From Hyphomicrobiales bacterium (GTDB taxonomy: Bacteria > Pseudomonadota > Alphaproteobacteria > Rhizobiales > Rhizobiaceae): a stretch of DNA of 64,000 nt. Both the position numbers and the translations under genes were made by a program. The stretch is from positions 487,579 through 551,578 of the forward strand of contig UBWZ01000002.1 in assembly GCA_900469345.1 (NCBI GenBank). The letters are read 5' to 3'. The notes beneath the pieces are model-generated. The model was not told the origin of the DNA. It worked only from the letters and a program-made list of their open reading frames with translations, and made no database searches. Positions 52,837 to 62,491 of the stretch are shown here, piece by piece. The number at the start of each line of letters is the position of its first letter. The first letter of the stretch is position 1.

Positions 52837-54152
52837 CCGACACGACGCTGATCCGCGGCCGCCTTCTCTCCTTCAGGCGCGCACCGCTGTCGCTCGCCGA
52901 CAGCGACAGCTACACCTATGAGCATGATGGCGCCCTACTGGTCTCGGACGGCAGGATCGCGGCGGCCGGCGATTATGCCGCGGTAAGGCAGGCGGCACCG
53001 GAGGGCACACCGGAGATCGACCACCGGCCGCATCTCATCCTGCCGGGCTTCATCGATTGCCACATGCACTTCCCGCAAATGCAGGTGATCGCCTCCTATG
53101 CAGCCGACCTGCTGGAATGGCTGAACACCTACACCTTCCCGGAGGAATGCCGCTTCGTCGAAAGCGACCACGCGGCCCGCATAGCCACCCATTTCTACGA
53201 CGAGCTGCTGCGCCATGGCACCACCACCGCCGTCGCCTATTGCTCCGTCCACAAGACCTCCGCCGATGCCTTCTTCGCCGAAGCGCTGAAGCGCGGCATG
53301 TGCATGGTGGGCGGCAAGGTGATGATGGACAGAAACGCCCCCCAGGGCCTGCTCGATACGCCGCAGATGGGCTATGACGAGACCCGTGCCGTCATCGGCG
53401 AGTGGCACGGCAAGGGCCGCAACCACGTGGCCATCACGCCGCGCTTTGCGATCACCTCGACGCCGGAACAGATGAGTGCCGCGCAGGCTCTGGCAAGCGA
53501 GTTTCCCGACCTCTTCATCCAGACCCACCTGTCCGAAAACCAGGAAGAGATCCGCTACACCTGCGAACTCTATCCCGAGGCGACGGACTACACCGATATC
53601 TACGCCCGCTACGGCCTGCTCGGCCCAAAGACCCTGCTCGGCCACGCCATCCACCTCTCCGAGCGCGAGGCCGATGCCCTCTCGGAAGCGGGTGCCGTTG
53701 CCGTCCACTGCCCGACCTCCAATCTCTTCCTCGGCTCCGGCCTGTTTCCGCTGAAGGCTCTGATGCGCCGCGAAAAGCCGGTTCGGGTGGCGGTGGCGAC
53801 CGATATCGGCGGTGGCTCCAGCTATTCCATGCTGCGCACCATGGACGAGGCCTACAAGATCCAGCAGCTGCTCGGCGAGCGCCTCAACCCGCTCGAAAGC
53901 TTCTACCTGATGACCAGAGGCAATGCCGACGCGCTTGGCATGCAGGCCGATATCGGCACGTTGGAGGTCGGCTCGAGCGCCGACCTGGTGGTGCTCGACG
54001 CCGCCCCGACGCCGGCCATGCGGCTGCGCATGGAAACCATCCGCACCCTGCCGGAAGAACTCTTCCTGCTGCAGACGATGGGCGACGATCGCGCCGTCGT
54101 CGAAACATATGTGGCCGGCGCGGCGATGAAACCGGCAAGCGACGCACAGTAA
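52833..54152 (+). CDS. guaD: Guanine deaminase
   Basis: A 439-residue amidohydrolase turning guanine into xanthine and ammonia. The metal site is visible as His-Met-His in FIDCHMHFPQMQV, then the catalytic-region His in TLLGHAIHLSERE and a later Asp in VATDIGGGSSYSML. The PALTPRFAITSTPEQM-like segment here is AITPRFAITSTPEQM, typical of GuaD. Its start overlaps the puuD stop (ATGA), so the two are translationally coupled, which supplies xanthine to XdhABC and removes its urate product in one transcription unit. Confidence 0.94.
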   Translation: MTDTTLIRGRLLSFRRAPLSLADSDSYTYEHDGALLVSDGRIAAAGDYAAVRQAAPEGTPEIDHRPHLILPGFIDCHMHFPQMQVIASYAADLLEWLNTYTFPEECRFVESDHAARIATHFYDELLRHGTTTAVAYCSVHKTSADAFFAEALKRGMCMVGGKVMMDRNAPQGLLDTPQMGYDETRAVIGEWHGKGRNHVAITPRFAITSTPEQMSAAQALASEFPDLFIQTHLSENQEEIRYTCELYPEATDYTDIYARYGLLGPKTLLGHAIHLSEREADALSEAGAVAVHCPTSNLFLGSGLFPLKALMRREKPVRVAVATDIGGGSSYSMLRTMDEAYKIQQLLGERLNPLESFYLMTRGNADALGMQADIGTLEVGSSADLVVLDAAPTPAMRLRMETIRTLPEELFLLQTMGDDRAVVETYVAGAAMKPASDAQ

Positions 54153-54421
54153 CGTGCGTCGCTATGCTCGACCATCGGCACCGCCGAGGCCCGATACTTG
54201 CGTTTGATCAGTTTTTCTCAGCTTGCTTCATATTATCTAAACCATCGAACCCTAATTATCACCCGGACGAATTTACGGTGGCCATGACGGCCTGATTTTG
54301 TCGTCATCCTTATCCGCGGTCTCCCACCTCCCCTGCGACACTCAAAGGTCGACGCTGCCTCTCCCAGGCTGGCGCTCGCAGGACCGTGGGCACTGGGCCA
54401 GTTCATCGATTCGAGGACAGC

Positions 54422-56392
54422 ATGTCATTTCTGAAAAACGCGCGTATTCGCACCAAAATTCTGACGGTCATCATCCCGCTCTGCATCGTCGGCCTCGGCG
54501 CGACGGGCTATCTGGCAACCAAGTTCAAGAGCACCGACACCGGCTATAGCGACTTCATCACCAACGACAATGCGACGGCCGTGGAGCTGGCGCGCGCCAA
54601 CCGCAATCTGGTGGCGACAGGCTATGCAGCCTATCAGGTCCTGACCTATCCGAAAGGCTCGGAGAGCATGACGGCGGCGACGGCTTTCTACAAGGAAAGC
54701 ACGACGAACCTGGCGGCGCGCCTCGATGCGGTCAAGGCTGGAATGTCGTCGAAAGCCTCTGAGGTCGATGCGATCATCGGTCGCGTCAAGGACGTGGTCG
54801 CGCTGACCGACAAGGCCGTCGGGGCCGGCGCTGGAGATCGTGACGACGAGGCCCGCGCCCTTCTTGCCAAGGCCGACCTTCTCGTCCTGCCGCTCGCCAA
54901 GGACATGGCATCGCTGCTGGACCAGTTCACCAAGGGCATCGCCAAGACCAGCGATGAGATGACCGACGCGACCAATGCGGTCATCCTGCAGACGCTTGGC
55001 GCGCTCGCTGTCGTCTTTACGTTCGGCATCATCGCATCGCTGCTGGTGGCCACCAGGGGCATCACGACGCCGATCGGCACCCTGCGCGAACGCATGGCAT
55101 CGCTCGCTGCCGGCGAGACTGAGGCAGACGTCGGCGGCCAGGATCGCAAGGACGAAGTCGGACAGATGGCAGCAGCCGTCGCCGTATTCCGCTCCAATGC
55201 CATCGAGCGCGCGCGCCTCGAACGCGAAGCCGACGGCAATCGCAGCCTGTCCGAGCGCGAGCGCATCGAGCGTGAGGCGCAGAAGACCAAGGAATCGGCC
55301 GATATTCAGTTCGCTGTCGATCAGCTCGCCACGGCGCTCGACAGGCTGGCCGAGGGCGATGTCGGCTACCGAATCGAAAAGCCGTTCGTGGCGACGCTCG
55401 ACGGCCTGCGCAGCAACTTCAACAGCTCTGTTGCCAACCTGCAGGACGCCCTGCGGGCCGTCGGGCAGAATGCCCGCGCCATCGACGCCGGTGCCAACGA
55501 GATCCGCTCGGCCGCCGATGACCTGTCCAAGCGCACCGAACAGCAGGCGGCCTCCGTCGAGGAAACCGCGGCGGCACTCGAGGAAATCACCACCACCGTC
55601 AGGGATGCCAGCCGCCGGGCCGAGGAAGTCGGCAAGCTCGTGACCAAGGCCCGCGACGGCGCCGAGCATTCGGGCCGCGTGGTCGGCAATGCCGTGACCG
55701 CGATGAACGAGATCGAGCGGTCGTCCGCCGAAATCACCAACATCATCGGCGTCATCGACGAGATTGCCTTCCAGACCAACCTTCTAGCGCTTAACGCCGG
55801 CGTCGAGGCCGCCCGTGCAGGCGAGGCGGGCAAGGGCTTTGCCGTGGTCGCCCAGGAAGTGCGCGAGCTCGCTCAGCGCTCGGCCAAGGCCGCCAAGGAG
55901 ATCAAGTCGCTGATCGACACCTCCGGCGCGCATGTCCGCTCCGGCGTCAGCCTGGTCGGCGAGACCGGCCGCGCGCTCGAGGTCATCGTCGCCGAGGTCC
56001 AGGAGATCAACCGCCATGTCGGCGCGATCGTCGAATCCTCCCGCGAACAGTCGGTCGGCCTGCAGGAGATCAACACGGCCGTCAACACGATGGACCAGGG
56101 CACCCAGCAGAACGCCGCCATGGTGGAAGAATCGACCGCAGCGAGCCACAGCCTCGCCCGTGAAGCCGCAGCCCTGAACCAGCTGCTGTCGCGCTTCAAC
56201 ATCGGCCAGGGCGGCGCAGCTTCTGTCCACCAGACGCGCTCTGCCCCAGCCGCGGTGACCTCCTCTTCCGCCTCGCGTCCGGCGGCCTCCCCGGCCCGCG
56301 ACCTTGGCCGCAAGGTGGCGAGCGCCTTTGGTGGCCGTTCGGCAGCCGGCGGCAGCGCAGCCGTCGCACGCGACAACTGGGAAGAATTCTGA
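54422..56392 (+). CDS. Methyl-accepting chemotaxis protein with NWEEF tail
   Basis: A 656-residue chemoreceptor. One membrane span near the N-terminus ([20 protein letters not shown]), a four-helix-bundle periplasmic domain, a second span ([18 protein letters not shown]), HAMP regions and a coiled-coil signalling domain whose hairpin tip reads [20 protein letters not shown]. The C-terminus ends in NWEEF, a pentapeptide of the kind that docks the CheR methyltransferase and CheB. I start at ATG 54422 (GAGGA site). Ligand unknown; the purine-catabolic genes upstream are on the same strand, 269 bases away. That gap holds no gene. Confidence 0.93.
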   Translation: MSFLKNARIRTKILTVIIPLCIVGLGATGYLATKFKSTDTGYSDFITNDNATAVELARANRNLVATGYAAYQVLTYPKGSESMTAATAFYKESTTNLAARLDAVKAGMSSKASEVDAIIGRVKDVVALTDKAVGAGAGDRDDEARALLAKADLLVLPLAKDMASLLDQFTKGIAKTSDEMTDATNAVILQTLGALAVVFTFGIIASLLVATRGITTPIGTLRERMASLAAGETEADVGGQDRKDEVGQMAAAVAVFRSNAIERARLEREADGNRSLSERERIEREAQKTKESADIQFAVDQLATALDRLAEGDVGYRIEKPFVATLDGLRSNFNSSVANLQDALRAVGQNARAIDAGANEIRSAADDLSKRTEQQAASVEETAAALEEITTTVRDASRRAEEVGKLVTKARDGAEHSGRVVGNAVTAMNEIERSSAEITNIIGVIDEIAFQTNLLALNAGVEAARAGEAGKGFAVVAQEVRELAQRSAKAAKEIKSLIDTSGAHVRSGVSLVGETGRALEVIVAEVQEINRHVGAIVESSREQSVGLQEINTAVNTMDQGTQQNAAMVEESTAASHSLAREAAALNQLLSRFNIGQGGAASVHQTRSAPAAVTSSSASRPAASPARDLGRKVASAFGGRSAAGGSAAVARDNWEEF

Positions 56393-56421
56393 TCCCAGGG
56401 TCAATGCTCTGAGAAACCTTG

Positions 56422-56445
56422 AACGGGCGGCCTTGGCCGCCCGTT
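56422..56445 (+). terminator. Terminator after the chemoreceptor gene
   Basis: AACGGGCGGCC-TT-GGCCGCCCGTT forms an 11-base stem in principle (about 10 paired with a four-base loop) followed by TCCGTT. It lies 29 bases after the stop. Confidence 0.75.
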
Positions 56446-56558
56446 TCCGTTGCGGCCAAGCCGTTCCGCCCGCTTCGTCCTTGCCGCGGATTTTTGGCTG
56501 GCGGCGGCTGCCGGATATGCTAGTCCTCGTTCCCTCTTCAGGAGGAGACGTCCCGCCC

Positions 56559-57704
56559 ATGTCCAAGCCGCTGACCATTGCCGATCTGAAAAACCTCGCC
56601 CGCCGCCGGGTGCCGAAAATGTTCTTCGACTATGCCGATTCGGGCGCCTGGACGGAGGGCACCTACCGCGCCAACGAGGACGACTTTTCGAAGATCAAGC
56701 TGCGTCAGCGGGTCCTTGTCGACATGACCGACCGGTCGCTGGCGACCACGATGGTCGGCGAGCGCGCCGCCATGCCCGTGGCGCTCGCCCCGACCGGCAT
56801 GACCGGCATGCAGCATGCCGATGGCGAGATGCTGGCCGCCAAGGCGGCGGAAGAGTTCGGCGTGCCCTTCACGCTTTCGACCATGAGCATCTGCTCGATC
56901 GAGGACGTCGCCTCGGTGACGACCAGGCCCTTCTGGTTCCAGCTCTACGTGTTGCGGGATCGCGGCTTCGTGGAGCGGCTGATCGGCCGTGCCAAGGCCG
57001 CCAACTGCTCGGCGCTGGTGGTGACGGCGGACCTGCAGATCCTTGGCCAGCGCCACAAGGATATCCGCAACGGCCTCTCCGCGCCGCCGAAATGGACGCT
57101 GAACAGTGCGCTCCAGCTGGCGACGCGGCCGCAGTGGTGCCTCGACATGCTGCGCACCCAGCGTCGCAGCTTCGGCAATATCGTCGGCCATGCCAGCAAC
57201 GTCTCCGACCTCTCGTCGCTCGGCGCATGGACGGCCGAGCAGTTCGACCCGCGCCTCTCCTGGGACGACATCCGCTGGATCAAGGATCTGTGGGGCGGCA
57301 AGCTGATCATCAAGGGGATCCTCGACGAGGAAGACGCCCGCGCCGCGGCCGATACCGGCGCCGATGCGATCATCGTCTCCAACCATGGCGGCCGGCAGCT
57401 CGACGGCGCCCCCTCCTCGATCAGCATGCTGCCAAAGATCGTCGACGCGGTCGGCGACCGCATCGAGGTACATTTCGATGGCGGCATCCGTTCCGGCCAG
57501 GACGTCTTGAAGGCCGTCGCATTGGGTGCCCGCGGCACCTATATCGGCCGCCCTTTCCTCTATGGCCTCGGCGCCATGGGCAAGCAGGGCGTAACCACGG
57601 CGCTGGAAATCATCCGCAAGGAGATGGACATCACCATGGCGCTGTGCGGCAAGCGCGACATCCAGCACATCGACCGCAGCGTGCTGGCCAACACCCCGTT
57701 CTGA
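56559..57704 (+). CDS. lldD: L-lactate dehydrogenase / alpha-hydroxy-acid oxidase
   Basis: A 381-residue FMN-dependent enzyme that oxidises L-lactate (or a similar 2-hydroxy acid) to pyruvate and feeds electrons to quinone. Motifs: ADLKNLARRRVPKMFFDYAD at the start, LAPTGMTGMQHADGE, WFQLYVLRDRGF, the catalytic His and Arg in VSNHGGRQLDGAPSS and FMN phosphate site DGGIRSGQDVLKA. Length matches LldD. A GGAGGAG site precedes ATG 56559. Single gene followed by the convergent Kef antiporter gene; regulator lldR is not nearby. Confidence 0.9.
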   Translation: MSKPLTIADLKNLARRRVPKMFFDYADSGAWTEGTYRANEDDFSKIKLRQRVLVDMTDRSLATTMVGERAAMPVALAPTGMTGMQHADGEMLAAKAAEEFGVPFTLSTMSICSIEDVASVTTRPFWFQLYVLRDRGFVERLIGRAKAANCSALVVTADLQILGQRHKDIRNGLSAPPKWTLNSALQLATRPQWCLDMLRTQRRSFGNIVGHASNVSDLSSLGAWTAEQFDPRLSWDDIRWIKDLWGGKLIIKGILDEEDARAAADTGADAIIVSNHGGRQLDGAPSSISMLPKIVDAVGDRIEVHFDGGIRSGQDVLKAVALGARGTYIGRPFLYGLGAMGKQGVTTALEIIRKEMDITMALCGKRDIQHIDRSVLANTPF

Positions 57705-57737
57705 GACCGGTTGAGCGGCTGACACCCGTCAGGCCGG

Positions 57738-59651
57738 CTACGCCCCGCTCTCGACCGGAGGCCGCCCGTCGGCCTTCGGCACATGGCTGTCGCCGAACGC
57801 CGGCGGCGTCCAGCCGCGCTGGACGAGATCGTCGAAGGCGGTCCGGTTGCCGAGCATGGCCGCCTCGATCACCCTGCCGATGTCGTTGAAGCCGGCAATG
57901 AAATCCGGATTGTCGACGACGGGGGTGACGCCGTCGAACAGCGGCGCCATCCGCGCCAGCCCCGCAAGGTCCTGCTCCACGAACACGTTCGCCCGCTTCT
58001 CCACCTCGTAGGGATGCATGCCGAGCGCCCGCAGCGCCAGCTTTCCCGCATCGACCGAGGCGCCGAACACTTCGCGCACGATATGGTCTGCTCCGGCGGC
58101 CGCCAGCCGGTAGTGGTGCAGCCGGTCATAGGCCCTGGCAACGATCCGGATCGTCGGGTTGCTGCGCCGCGCATGGGCGACGATCTCCACCGCCCGGTCG
58201 ACATCGTCGACGGCAACGACGAGCACGTCGGCCTTGGCAAGGCCGGCCGATTCGAGCAGGTCGGGCCGCCCGGCATCGCCGAAGAAGGACCGTATCCCGA
58301 ACTTCCTCAATGCATCGACCACCCCCGCTTGATAGTCGAGCACGACCGGCTTGTGCCCGTTCGCAAGCAGGATCCGCGTGACGATCTGGCCGAACCGGCC
58401 GAGCCCCGCGACGATGATGGTCCCGGCGGGCGGTGCCTCTTGCGGCTGGTCGCTGCTGCCGCGGCTGTCGAAGGCAGTGACGATCCGGTCGTAGAGAATG
58501 AACAGCGCCGGCGTCACCACCATGCCGAAGGTGATGACCAGGATGGCGATCGACACCATGTCTTCCGACAGGATGGCGCGCTCGCGCCCCACCGACAACA
58601 GCACGAAGCCGAATTCGCCCGCCTGCGCGAGCCCCAGCGCGAACAGCCAGGCCGCAGCCGCCCGCACGCGAAACAGCCGCGCCAGCGGATAAAGAACGGC
58701 GATCTTCAAAAGCACTAGCGCAAGCGTTGCGGCGGCCACGATCGCCCAGTGCTCGACCAGCAGCGTCAGGTCCACCTTGGCGCCGATCGTCATGAAGAAC
58801 AGGCCGAGCAGCAGGCCCTTGAACGGCTCGACGTCGTTCTGCAGCTCGTGCTTGAACTCGCTGTTGGCGAGAACCACGCCGGCGAGGAAGGCCCCCAGCG
58901 CCGGCGACAAACCGACACCGGACATTAGGGCGGCGATGGCCACGACCACCAGCAGCGCCGCCGCGGTGAAGATTTCGCGCAGGCCGAGGTTTGCGATGGC
59001 CCGGAACACCGGCCTTGACAGATAGTGCCCGGCCGCCACCACGAAGGCGACGGCAGCAAGCGTCACCAGCGCAGACGCCCAGCCCGGCAGGCTCGCGACG
59101 AACGACCCGCCACCATGGCCCGCTGCCGCCGAGTGGTCTCCGCCCGCCAAAAGCGGAATGGCGGCGAGCATAGGGATGACCGCGAGATCCTGAAACAGCA
59201 GGACGGCGAAGGAGGCCCGCCCGCCGTCCGATTCCAACAGGCCCTTTTCCTCGAGCGTCTGCAGCACGATGGCCGTCGAGGAGAGCGCCGCGACGCATCC
59301 GAACAGGGCACCCTGCTGCCAGGTGAGGCCGCACAGCACGGCGACCGCACAGACCAGGGCGAGCGTCAGCACCACCTGCAGCCCACCGAGCCCGATCAGC
59401 TTGCCGCGCAGCCGCCAGACCATTTGCGGGTCGATCTCGAGCCCGATCAGGAACAGCATCATGACGATGCCGAATTCCGAAAACTGCTCGAGATAGCCGG
59501 AGCCGCCATCGGCGACATGCAGGATCGGCCCGACGAGGATGCCGGCGGCGATATAGCCGACCACGGAGCCGAGCCCGAGCCGCCGCGACAGGATCACCGC
59601 GAAAACCGCCGCCGCGAGATAGGCAAAGATCGTAAAGGCCAGACCTTCCAT
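57738..59651 (-). CDS. Kef-type K+/H+ antiporter (CPA2 family)
   Basis: A 637-residue glutathione-gated potassium-efflux protein, KefB/KefC-like. The membrane domain (about 1-385) has twelve or so spans, with GYIAAGILVGPIL, FSEFGIVMMLFLIGLEIDP and LSSTAIVLQTLEEKG. A C-terminal RCK/TrkA-N domain begins IIVAGLGRFGQIVTRILL. The gene starts three bases after the stop of the NAD(P)H oxidoreductase gene, the arrangement of E. coli kefF-kefC. Opening in response to glutathione adducts acidifies the cytosol and protects against electrophiles. Confidence 0.93.
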   Translation of the reverse strand: MEGLAFTIFAYLAAAVFAVILSRRLGLGSVVGYIAAGILVGPILHVADGGSGYLEQFSEFGIVMMLFLIGLEIDPQMVWRLRGKLIGLGGLQVVLTLALVCAVAVLCGLTWQQGALFGCVAALSSTAIVLQTLEEKGLLESDGGRASFAVLLFQDLAVIPMLAAIPLLAGGDHSAAAGHGGGSFVASLPGWASALVTLAAVAFVVAAGHYLSRPVFRAIANLGLREIFTAAALLVVVAIAALMSGVGLSPALGAFLAGVVLANSEFKHELQNDVEPFKGLLLGLFFMTIGAKVDLTLLVEHWAIVAAATLALVLLKIAVLYPLARLFRVRAAAAWLFALGLAQAGEFGFVLLSVGRERAILSEDMVSIAILVITFGMVVTPALFILYDRIVTAFDSRGSSDQPQEAPPAGTIIVAGLGRFGQIVTRILLANGHKPVVLDYQAGVVDALRKFGIRSFFGDAGRPDLLESAGLAKADVLVVAVDDVDRAVEIVAHARRSNPTIRIVARAYDRLHHYRLAAAGADHIVREVFGASVDAGKLALRALGMHPYEVEKRANVFVEQDLAGLARMAPLFDGVTPVVDNPDFIAGFNDIGRVIEAAMLGNRTAFDDLVQRGWTPPAFGDSHVPKADGRPPVESGA

Positions 59652-59654
59652 GGG

Positions 59655-60257
59655 TCAGCTCCCGAGCGCAAGGGGCAGGCCTGCCCAGTTGAACGTGTCC
59701 CGGCCGGCCAGCGAGGCGATGTCGACCTCGTCGCGGACGAGCGCGCGGAGCACGCCGCCATAGGCGGCGATATGGGCCTGCGCCTCGGGCGCCTCGATCC
59801 GGTTCGCCCCGTGCAGCACGAAGGGCGGCAGGAACGACATGCCGCACAGCGTCGCCGTCTGCTGCAGCGGCAGCAGGAACTGACGGACCGGATAGTTGTT
59901 GCCGCCGCCCTCGGCGTAATCCGTGACCCGTCCGCCCGTTGTCGCGGCCACCAGCAGCGCCTTGCCGGTCAGGTGCTTGCCCAGCGGCCCGTAGGCAAAG
60001 CCGAATTCGAGCACTAGGTCCTGCCATTCCTTCAGCAGCGAGGGCGTCGAATACCAGTAGATCGGGAATTGGAAGACGATCACGTCATGGTCGACAAGCC
60101 GCCGCTGTTCCCGGTCGATATCGATCTCGAAGCGCGGATACTCGGCGTAGAGATCGACGAAGGTCAGTCCGTCGACGCCGCGGGCGACCCCTGCCATGGC
60201 AAGATTGATGCTGGATGCCCGTTGCGCCGGGTGCGCAAACAGAACGAGGACACGCAT
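59655..60257 (-). CDS. NAD(P)H-dependent oxidoreductase, KefF-like ancillary subunit
   Basis: A 200-residue flavodoxin-fold quinone reductase (MdaB/KefF/WrbA-like). Family phrases are VLVLFAHPAQRASSIN, IVFQFPIYWYSTPSLLKEWQD, FAYGPLGKHLTGKALL and ATTGGRVTDYAEGGGNNY. In E. coli KefF sits on KefC, activates it and reduces toxic quinones. Here it is directly upstream of the CPA2 gene, with a GGAGGGG ribosome site at ATG 60257, so the pair is probably functional. Confidence 0.93.
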   Translation of the reverse strand: MRVLVLFAHPAQRASSINLAMAGVARGVDGLTFVDLYAEYPRFEIDIDREQRRLVDHDVIVFQFPIYWYSTPSLLKEWQDLVLEFGFAYGPLGKHLTGKALLVAATTGGRVTDYAEGGGNNYPVRQFLLPLQQTATLCGMSFLPPFVLHGANRIEAPEAQAHIAAYGGVLRALVRDEVDIASLAGRDTFNWAGLPLALGS

Positions 60258-60431
60258 GGCAAACCCCTCCTGACCACAGCCGGGCGCTCGTCCGCACCGT
60301 CCCTTGATCCGCGTCGAGCGGCTGGAGACGCGGCACCGGCCACATACCCTGCCGTTCTAGCCGCTGCCGCCGCGGCGACCAAGGGCGTCCGGAGTAAAAT
60401 GTAAGGGGTTTTGCGGCCTCGGCCGCGCCGT

Positions 60432-60917
60432 TCAGGAAAGGATGATCGTGCCGTCTGCGATATCGCCGAGCAGCGCCTTCAACGCCGGCTCCGATACCCG
60501 GTCGGCCGCCGCGGCAAGCGGCAGCCATTCGAGCGCGCGCTCGCCGGCCTCGGGGAAATGCGGCGTCGTTGCGGAGACCTTGAGGGGGTGAACCGCGACA
60601 TGGCGGCGAATGCGGCGGCCTTCCTTGTGATAGGAGAACGTCGAAAGCACCGTGTCTGACGCGATGCCCATCACCCCCGCTTCCTCGTAGGCTTCCCGGG
60701 CAGCGGCGATGGCGGAGGTTTCGCCCGGATCGATATTGCCCTTCGGGAGACCGAACTTTCCGCTCTTGCGGCTGCTGATCACCAGCACGAGGCGTATGCC
60801 GTCCGCCTCGCGGTAGCAGACCGCGGCCGCCTGTGCGATCTGGGTGGTGCCGGTCAGGAGCGAGATACGCTGCTGGGCAGCCTTGGCGAACGTGCCCATT
60901 TTTTCCGATATCGACAT
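60432..60917 (-). CDS. Nudix hydrolase
   Basis: A 161-residue pyrophosphohydrolase. The Nudix box is complete: GNIDPGETSAIAAAREAYEE followed by AGV, with the catalytic glutamates in REAYEEAG. Upstream KSGKFGLPKGN resembles diadenosine polyphosphate or polyphosphoinositol hydrolases of the DIPP/MutT-like group, so substrates such as Ap4A or 8-oxo nucleotides are plausible. AGGAGG precedes ATG 60917. It lies close to two small downstream-oriented genes on the same strand, possibly in one operon. Confidence 0.92.
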   Translation of the reverse strand: MSISEKMGTFAKAAQQRISLLTGTTQIAQAAAVCYREADGIRLVLVISSRKSGKFGLPKGNIDPGETSAIAAAREAYEEAGVMGIASDTVLSTFSYHKEGRRIRRHVAVHPLKVSATTPHFPEAGERALEWLPLAAAADRVSEPALKALLGDIADGTIILS

Positions 60918-60966
60918 CAGGCCTCCTGCGGCGCGGGCGTTTGCTGCTTCGGGTAAGGTGCGTCGG

Positions 60967-61149
60967 CTAGATGGTGCCGCCGGTCACGGGGTCGACGACC
61001 GGCCGCTCGCTTTCATCCGGCTCATCGGCCGGCTGCACCGCGGGGCTCGCCATCGACTGGCGGTCGGACCGGTTTTCAAAATCGTCTCGCGGAGACACAT
61101 CCTGCGGCTTGCGCTGTTCGGGCGTGGCGTTGGTGTCGTTGCTGGTCAT
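60967..61149 (-). CDS. Small hydrophilic protein
   Basis: A 60-residue, very polar and probably disordered protein (MTSNDTNATPEQRKPQDVSP, many Asp, Glu, Ser and Pro) ending PVVDPVTGGTI. AGAGGAT precedes ATG 61149. Its start overlaps the stop of the upstream gene at 61146-61149 (ATGA), and the Nudix gene starts 49 bases after it, so it sits inside a tight same-strand run. Unknown function. Confidence 0.6.
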   Translation of the reverse strand: MTSNDTNATPEQRKPQDVSPRDDFENRSDRQSMASPAVQPADEPDESERPVVDPVTGGTI

Positions 61150-61517
61150 CGGATATCCTCTTTCCGTCTCAACCCGCGGGAGGGCATGCCGGTTCCCGCC
61201 GGCGGCAAAGGCGCAAAGCCGAGCACGAAGGCAATCACCTTGCGCGTCGACATTTCGCACGGCTTGAGGGAGAGCCGCCCGGAGGCGAGCCGGTAGAGAT
61301 TGAAGCTGACGATATCCTTGCCAGCGAGATCCTCGGCAAACAGCCAGATGCGCCGGAGGTCTGCATCCCGTTTCACCGTCGCGCCCCAGCGTCGCCCTTC
61401 GAACAGGCCCTCGCTGTAGCCGCTCGGTAAGCGCGCAAGCGCCTCGTCGAACAGCGCGTGGTCGAACAACGCCTCGTCGAGATCGGGCGTCTCCCGGACC
61501 GGCTCATCCTTCGTCAA
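61146..61517 (-). CDS. Hypothetical protein
   Basis: A 123-residue soluble protein (LFDEALARLPSGYSEGLFEG, RRWGATVKRDADLRRIWLFA, DIVSFNLYRLASGRLSLKPC, REGY-like basic end). It is conserved in appearance among rhizobial hypothetical proteins, and the compact beta-rich middle suggests a small folded domain. The only start in frame that keeps the conserved part is TTG 61517, with GGGAA upstream. Coupled by ATGA overlap to the next small gene. I cannot name the family. Confidence 0.6.
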   Translation of the reverse strand: MTKDEPVRETPDLDEALFDHALFDEALARLPSGYSEGLFEGRRWGATVKRDADLRRIWLFAEDLAGKDIVSFNLYRLASGRLSLKPCEMSTRKVIAFVLGFAPLPPAGTGMPSRGLRRKEDIR

Positions 61518-61555
61518 CGATGCATTCCCGACGTGACGTCATCCGCGGCAAGCGT

Positions 61556-62320
61556 TCAGCACCAGCCGCCCCTGCCCCCGCCCGGCCGCTTGGCCAGACC
61601 TTCATTGACGAGAATGTCGGCGAGCGAGCGTCCATTGCGGCTGACCACGCGCAGCTTGTGCCCGTCGATCTCCTCGCCATTGCCCTGCCAGCTCACCAGC
61701 TCGAACGGGCCCGAATCGAGAAACGCCCGCACCCGCAGTTCCGCATCGCTGGCCTTGATCCGCTCGGCCTCGCAGCGCGGCTTCTTGATGTCGGGCACTT
61801 CGATGCCGACCAGCCGGATCTTCTGGCCGTGGAAGACGAACCGGTCGGCCGACAGGACGCAGTCGTCCTGCTTGGCGGTGCCGCAGAGGAAGAACTTGCT
61901 CTCGTAGGATCCGGCCAGCGCCTCACCCGGGCGGACGACGGCGGCAACGGCTGCGGATGGCGGGTTTTCCGGCTTGCCGATCGGCGCCGGCGGAACGATG
62001 GCCGCGGTGATGCCGTGGTCGGGCTGGCGGCTCGCCGGCACCGGCGTGACCGGACGCTGCGGCGCCGCAACCACCGTGGATGGCCTTGCCACCGGCGGCC
62101 GGCCGGCCGTCTCAGCCGGCGCTTCGGAAAACCGCGGCATCTGACCGGAACCAAGGCTGGCGATCGCCTGGCGCACCGGCTTTACATTGTCGTAGAGGAG
62201 AATGCCGCCGCCCAGCACGGCAAGCGCACCGATCCACGGCAGCAGGGAATTGCCGCCGGATGGCTTGCTTCGCTTCGTGCTCTTGCGTCGGGCCGTTGTT
62301 TTTCCGCGCGCCTGGGCCAT
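61556..62320 (-). CDS. Membrane-anchored thermonuclease-like (SNase) protein
   Basis: A 254-residue protein: a basic cytosolic start (ARGKTTARRKSTKRSKPSGG), one membrane span (LLPWIGALAVLGGGILLYD), a long Pro/Ala-rich linker, and a C-terminal staphylococcal-nuclease-like OB domain (about 165-245: DRFVFHGQKIRLVGIEVPDI, CEAERIKASDAELRVRAFL, LRVVSRNGRSLADILVNEG). The usual catalytic Asp/Arg/Glu set is only partly kept, so nuclease activity is uncertain. ATG 62320 follows GGGAGACG; the frame extends upstream without similarity. Confidence 0.8.
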   Translation of the reverse strand: MAQARGKTTARRKSTKRSKPSGGNSLLPWIGALAVLGGGILLYDNVKPVRQAIASLGSGQMPRFSEAPAETAGRPPVARPSTVVAAPQRPVTPVPASRQPDHGITAAIVPPAPIGKPENPPSAAVAAVVRPGEALAGSYESKFFLCGTAKQDDCVLSADRFVFHGQKIRLVGIEVPDIKKPRCEAERIKASDAELRVRAFLDSGPFELVSWQGNGEEIDGHKLRVVSRNGRSLADILVNEGLAKRPGGGRGGWC

Positions 62321-62491
62321 GAGTCGTCTCCCTGAAGAATCGTCCGGAGTATCGAGCCCAAGGATTGCTGAATGGTTTCGAAGGCGCCACATCCTCCGCA
62401 ACCTAAAAGATTTATTTTTGCAGAAGCACTTCATGATTGCATTTTGAATGGGCCGCAACTAAGCTCGGAACGTGCATTGGGGGACTGCGCC

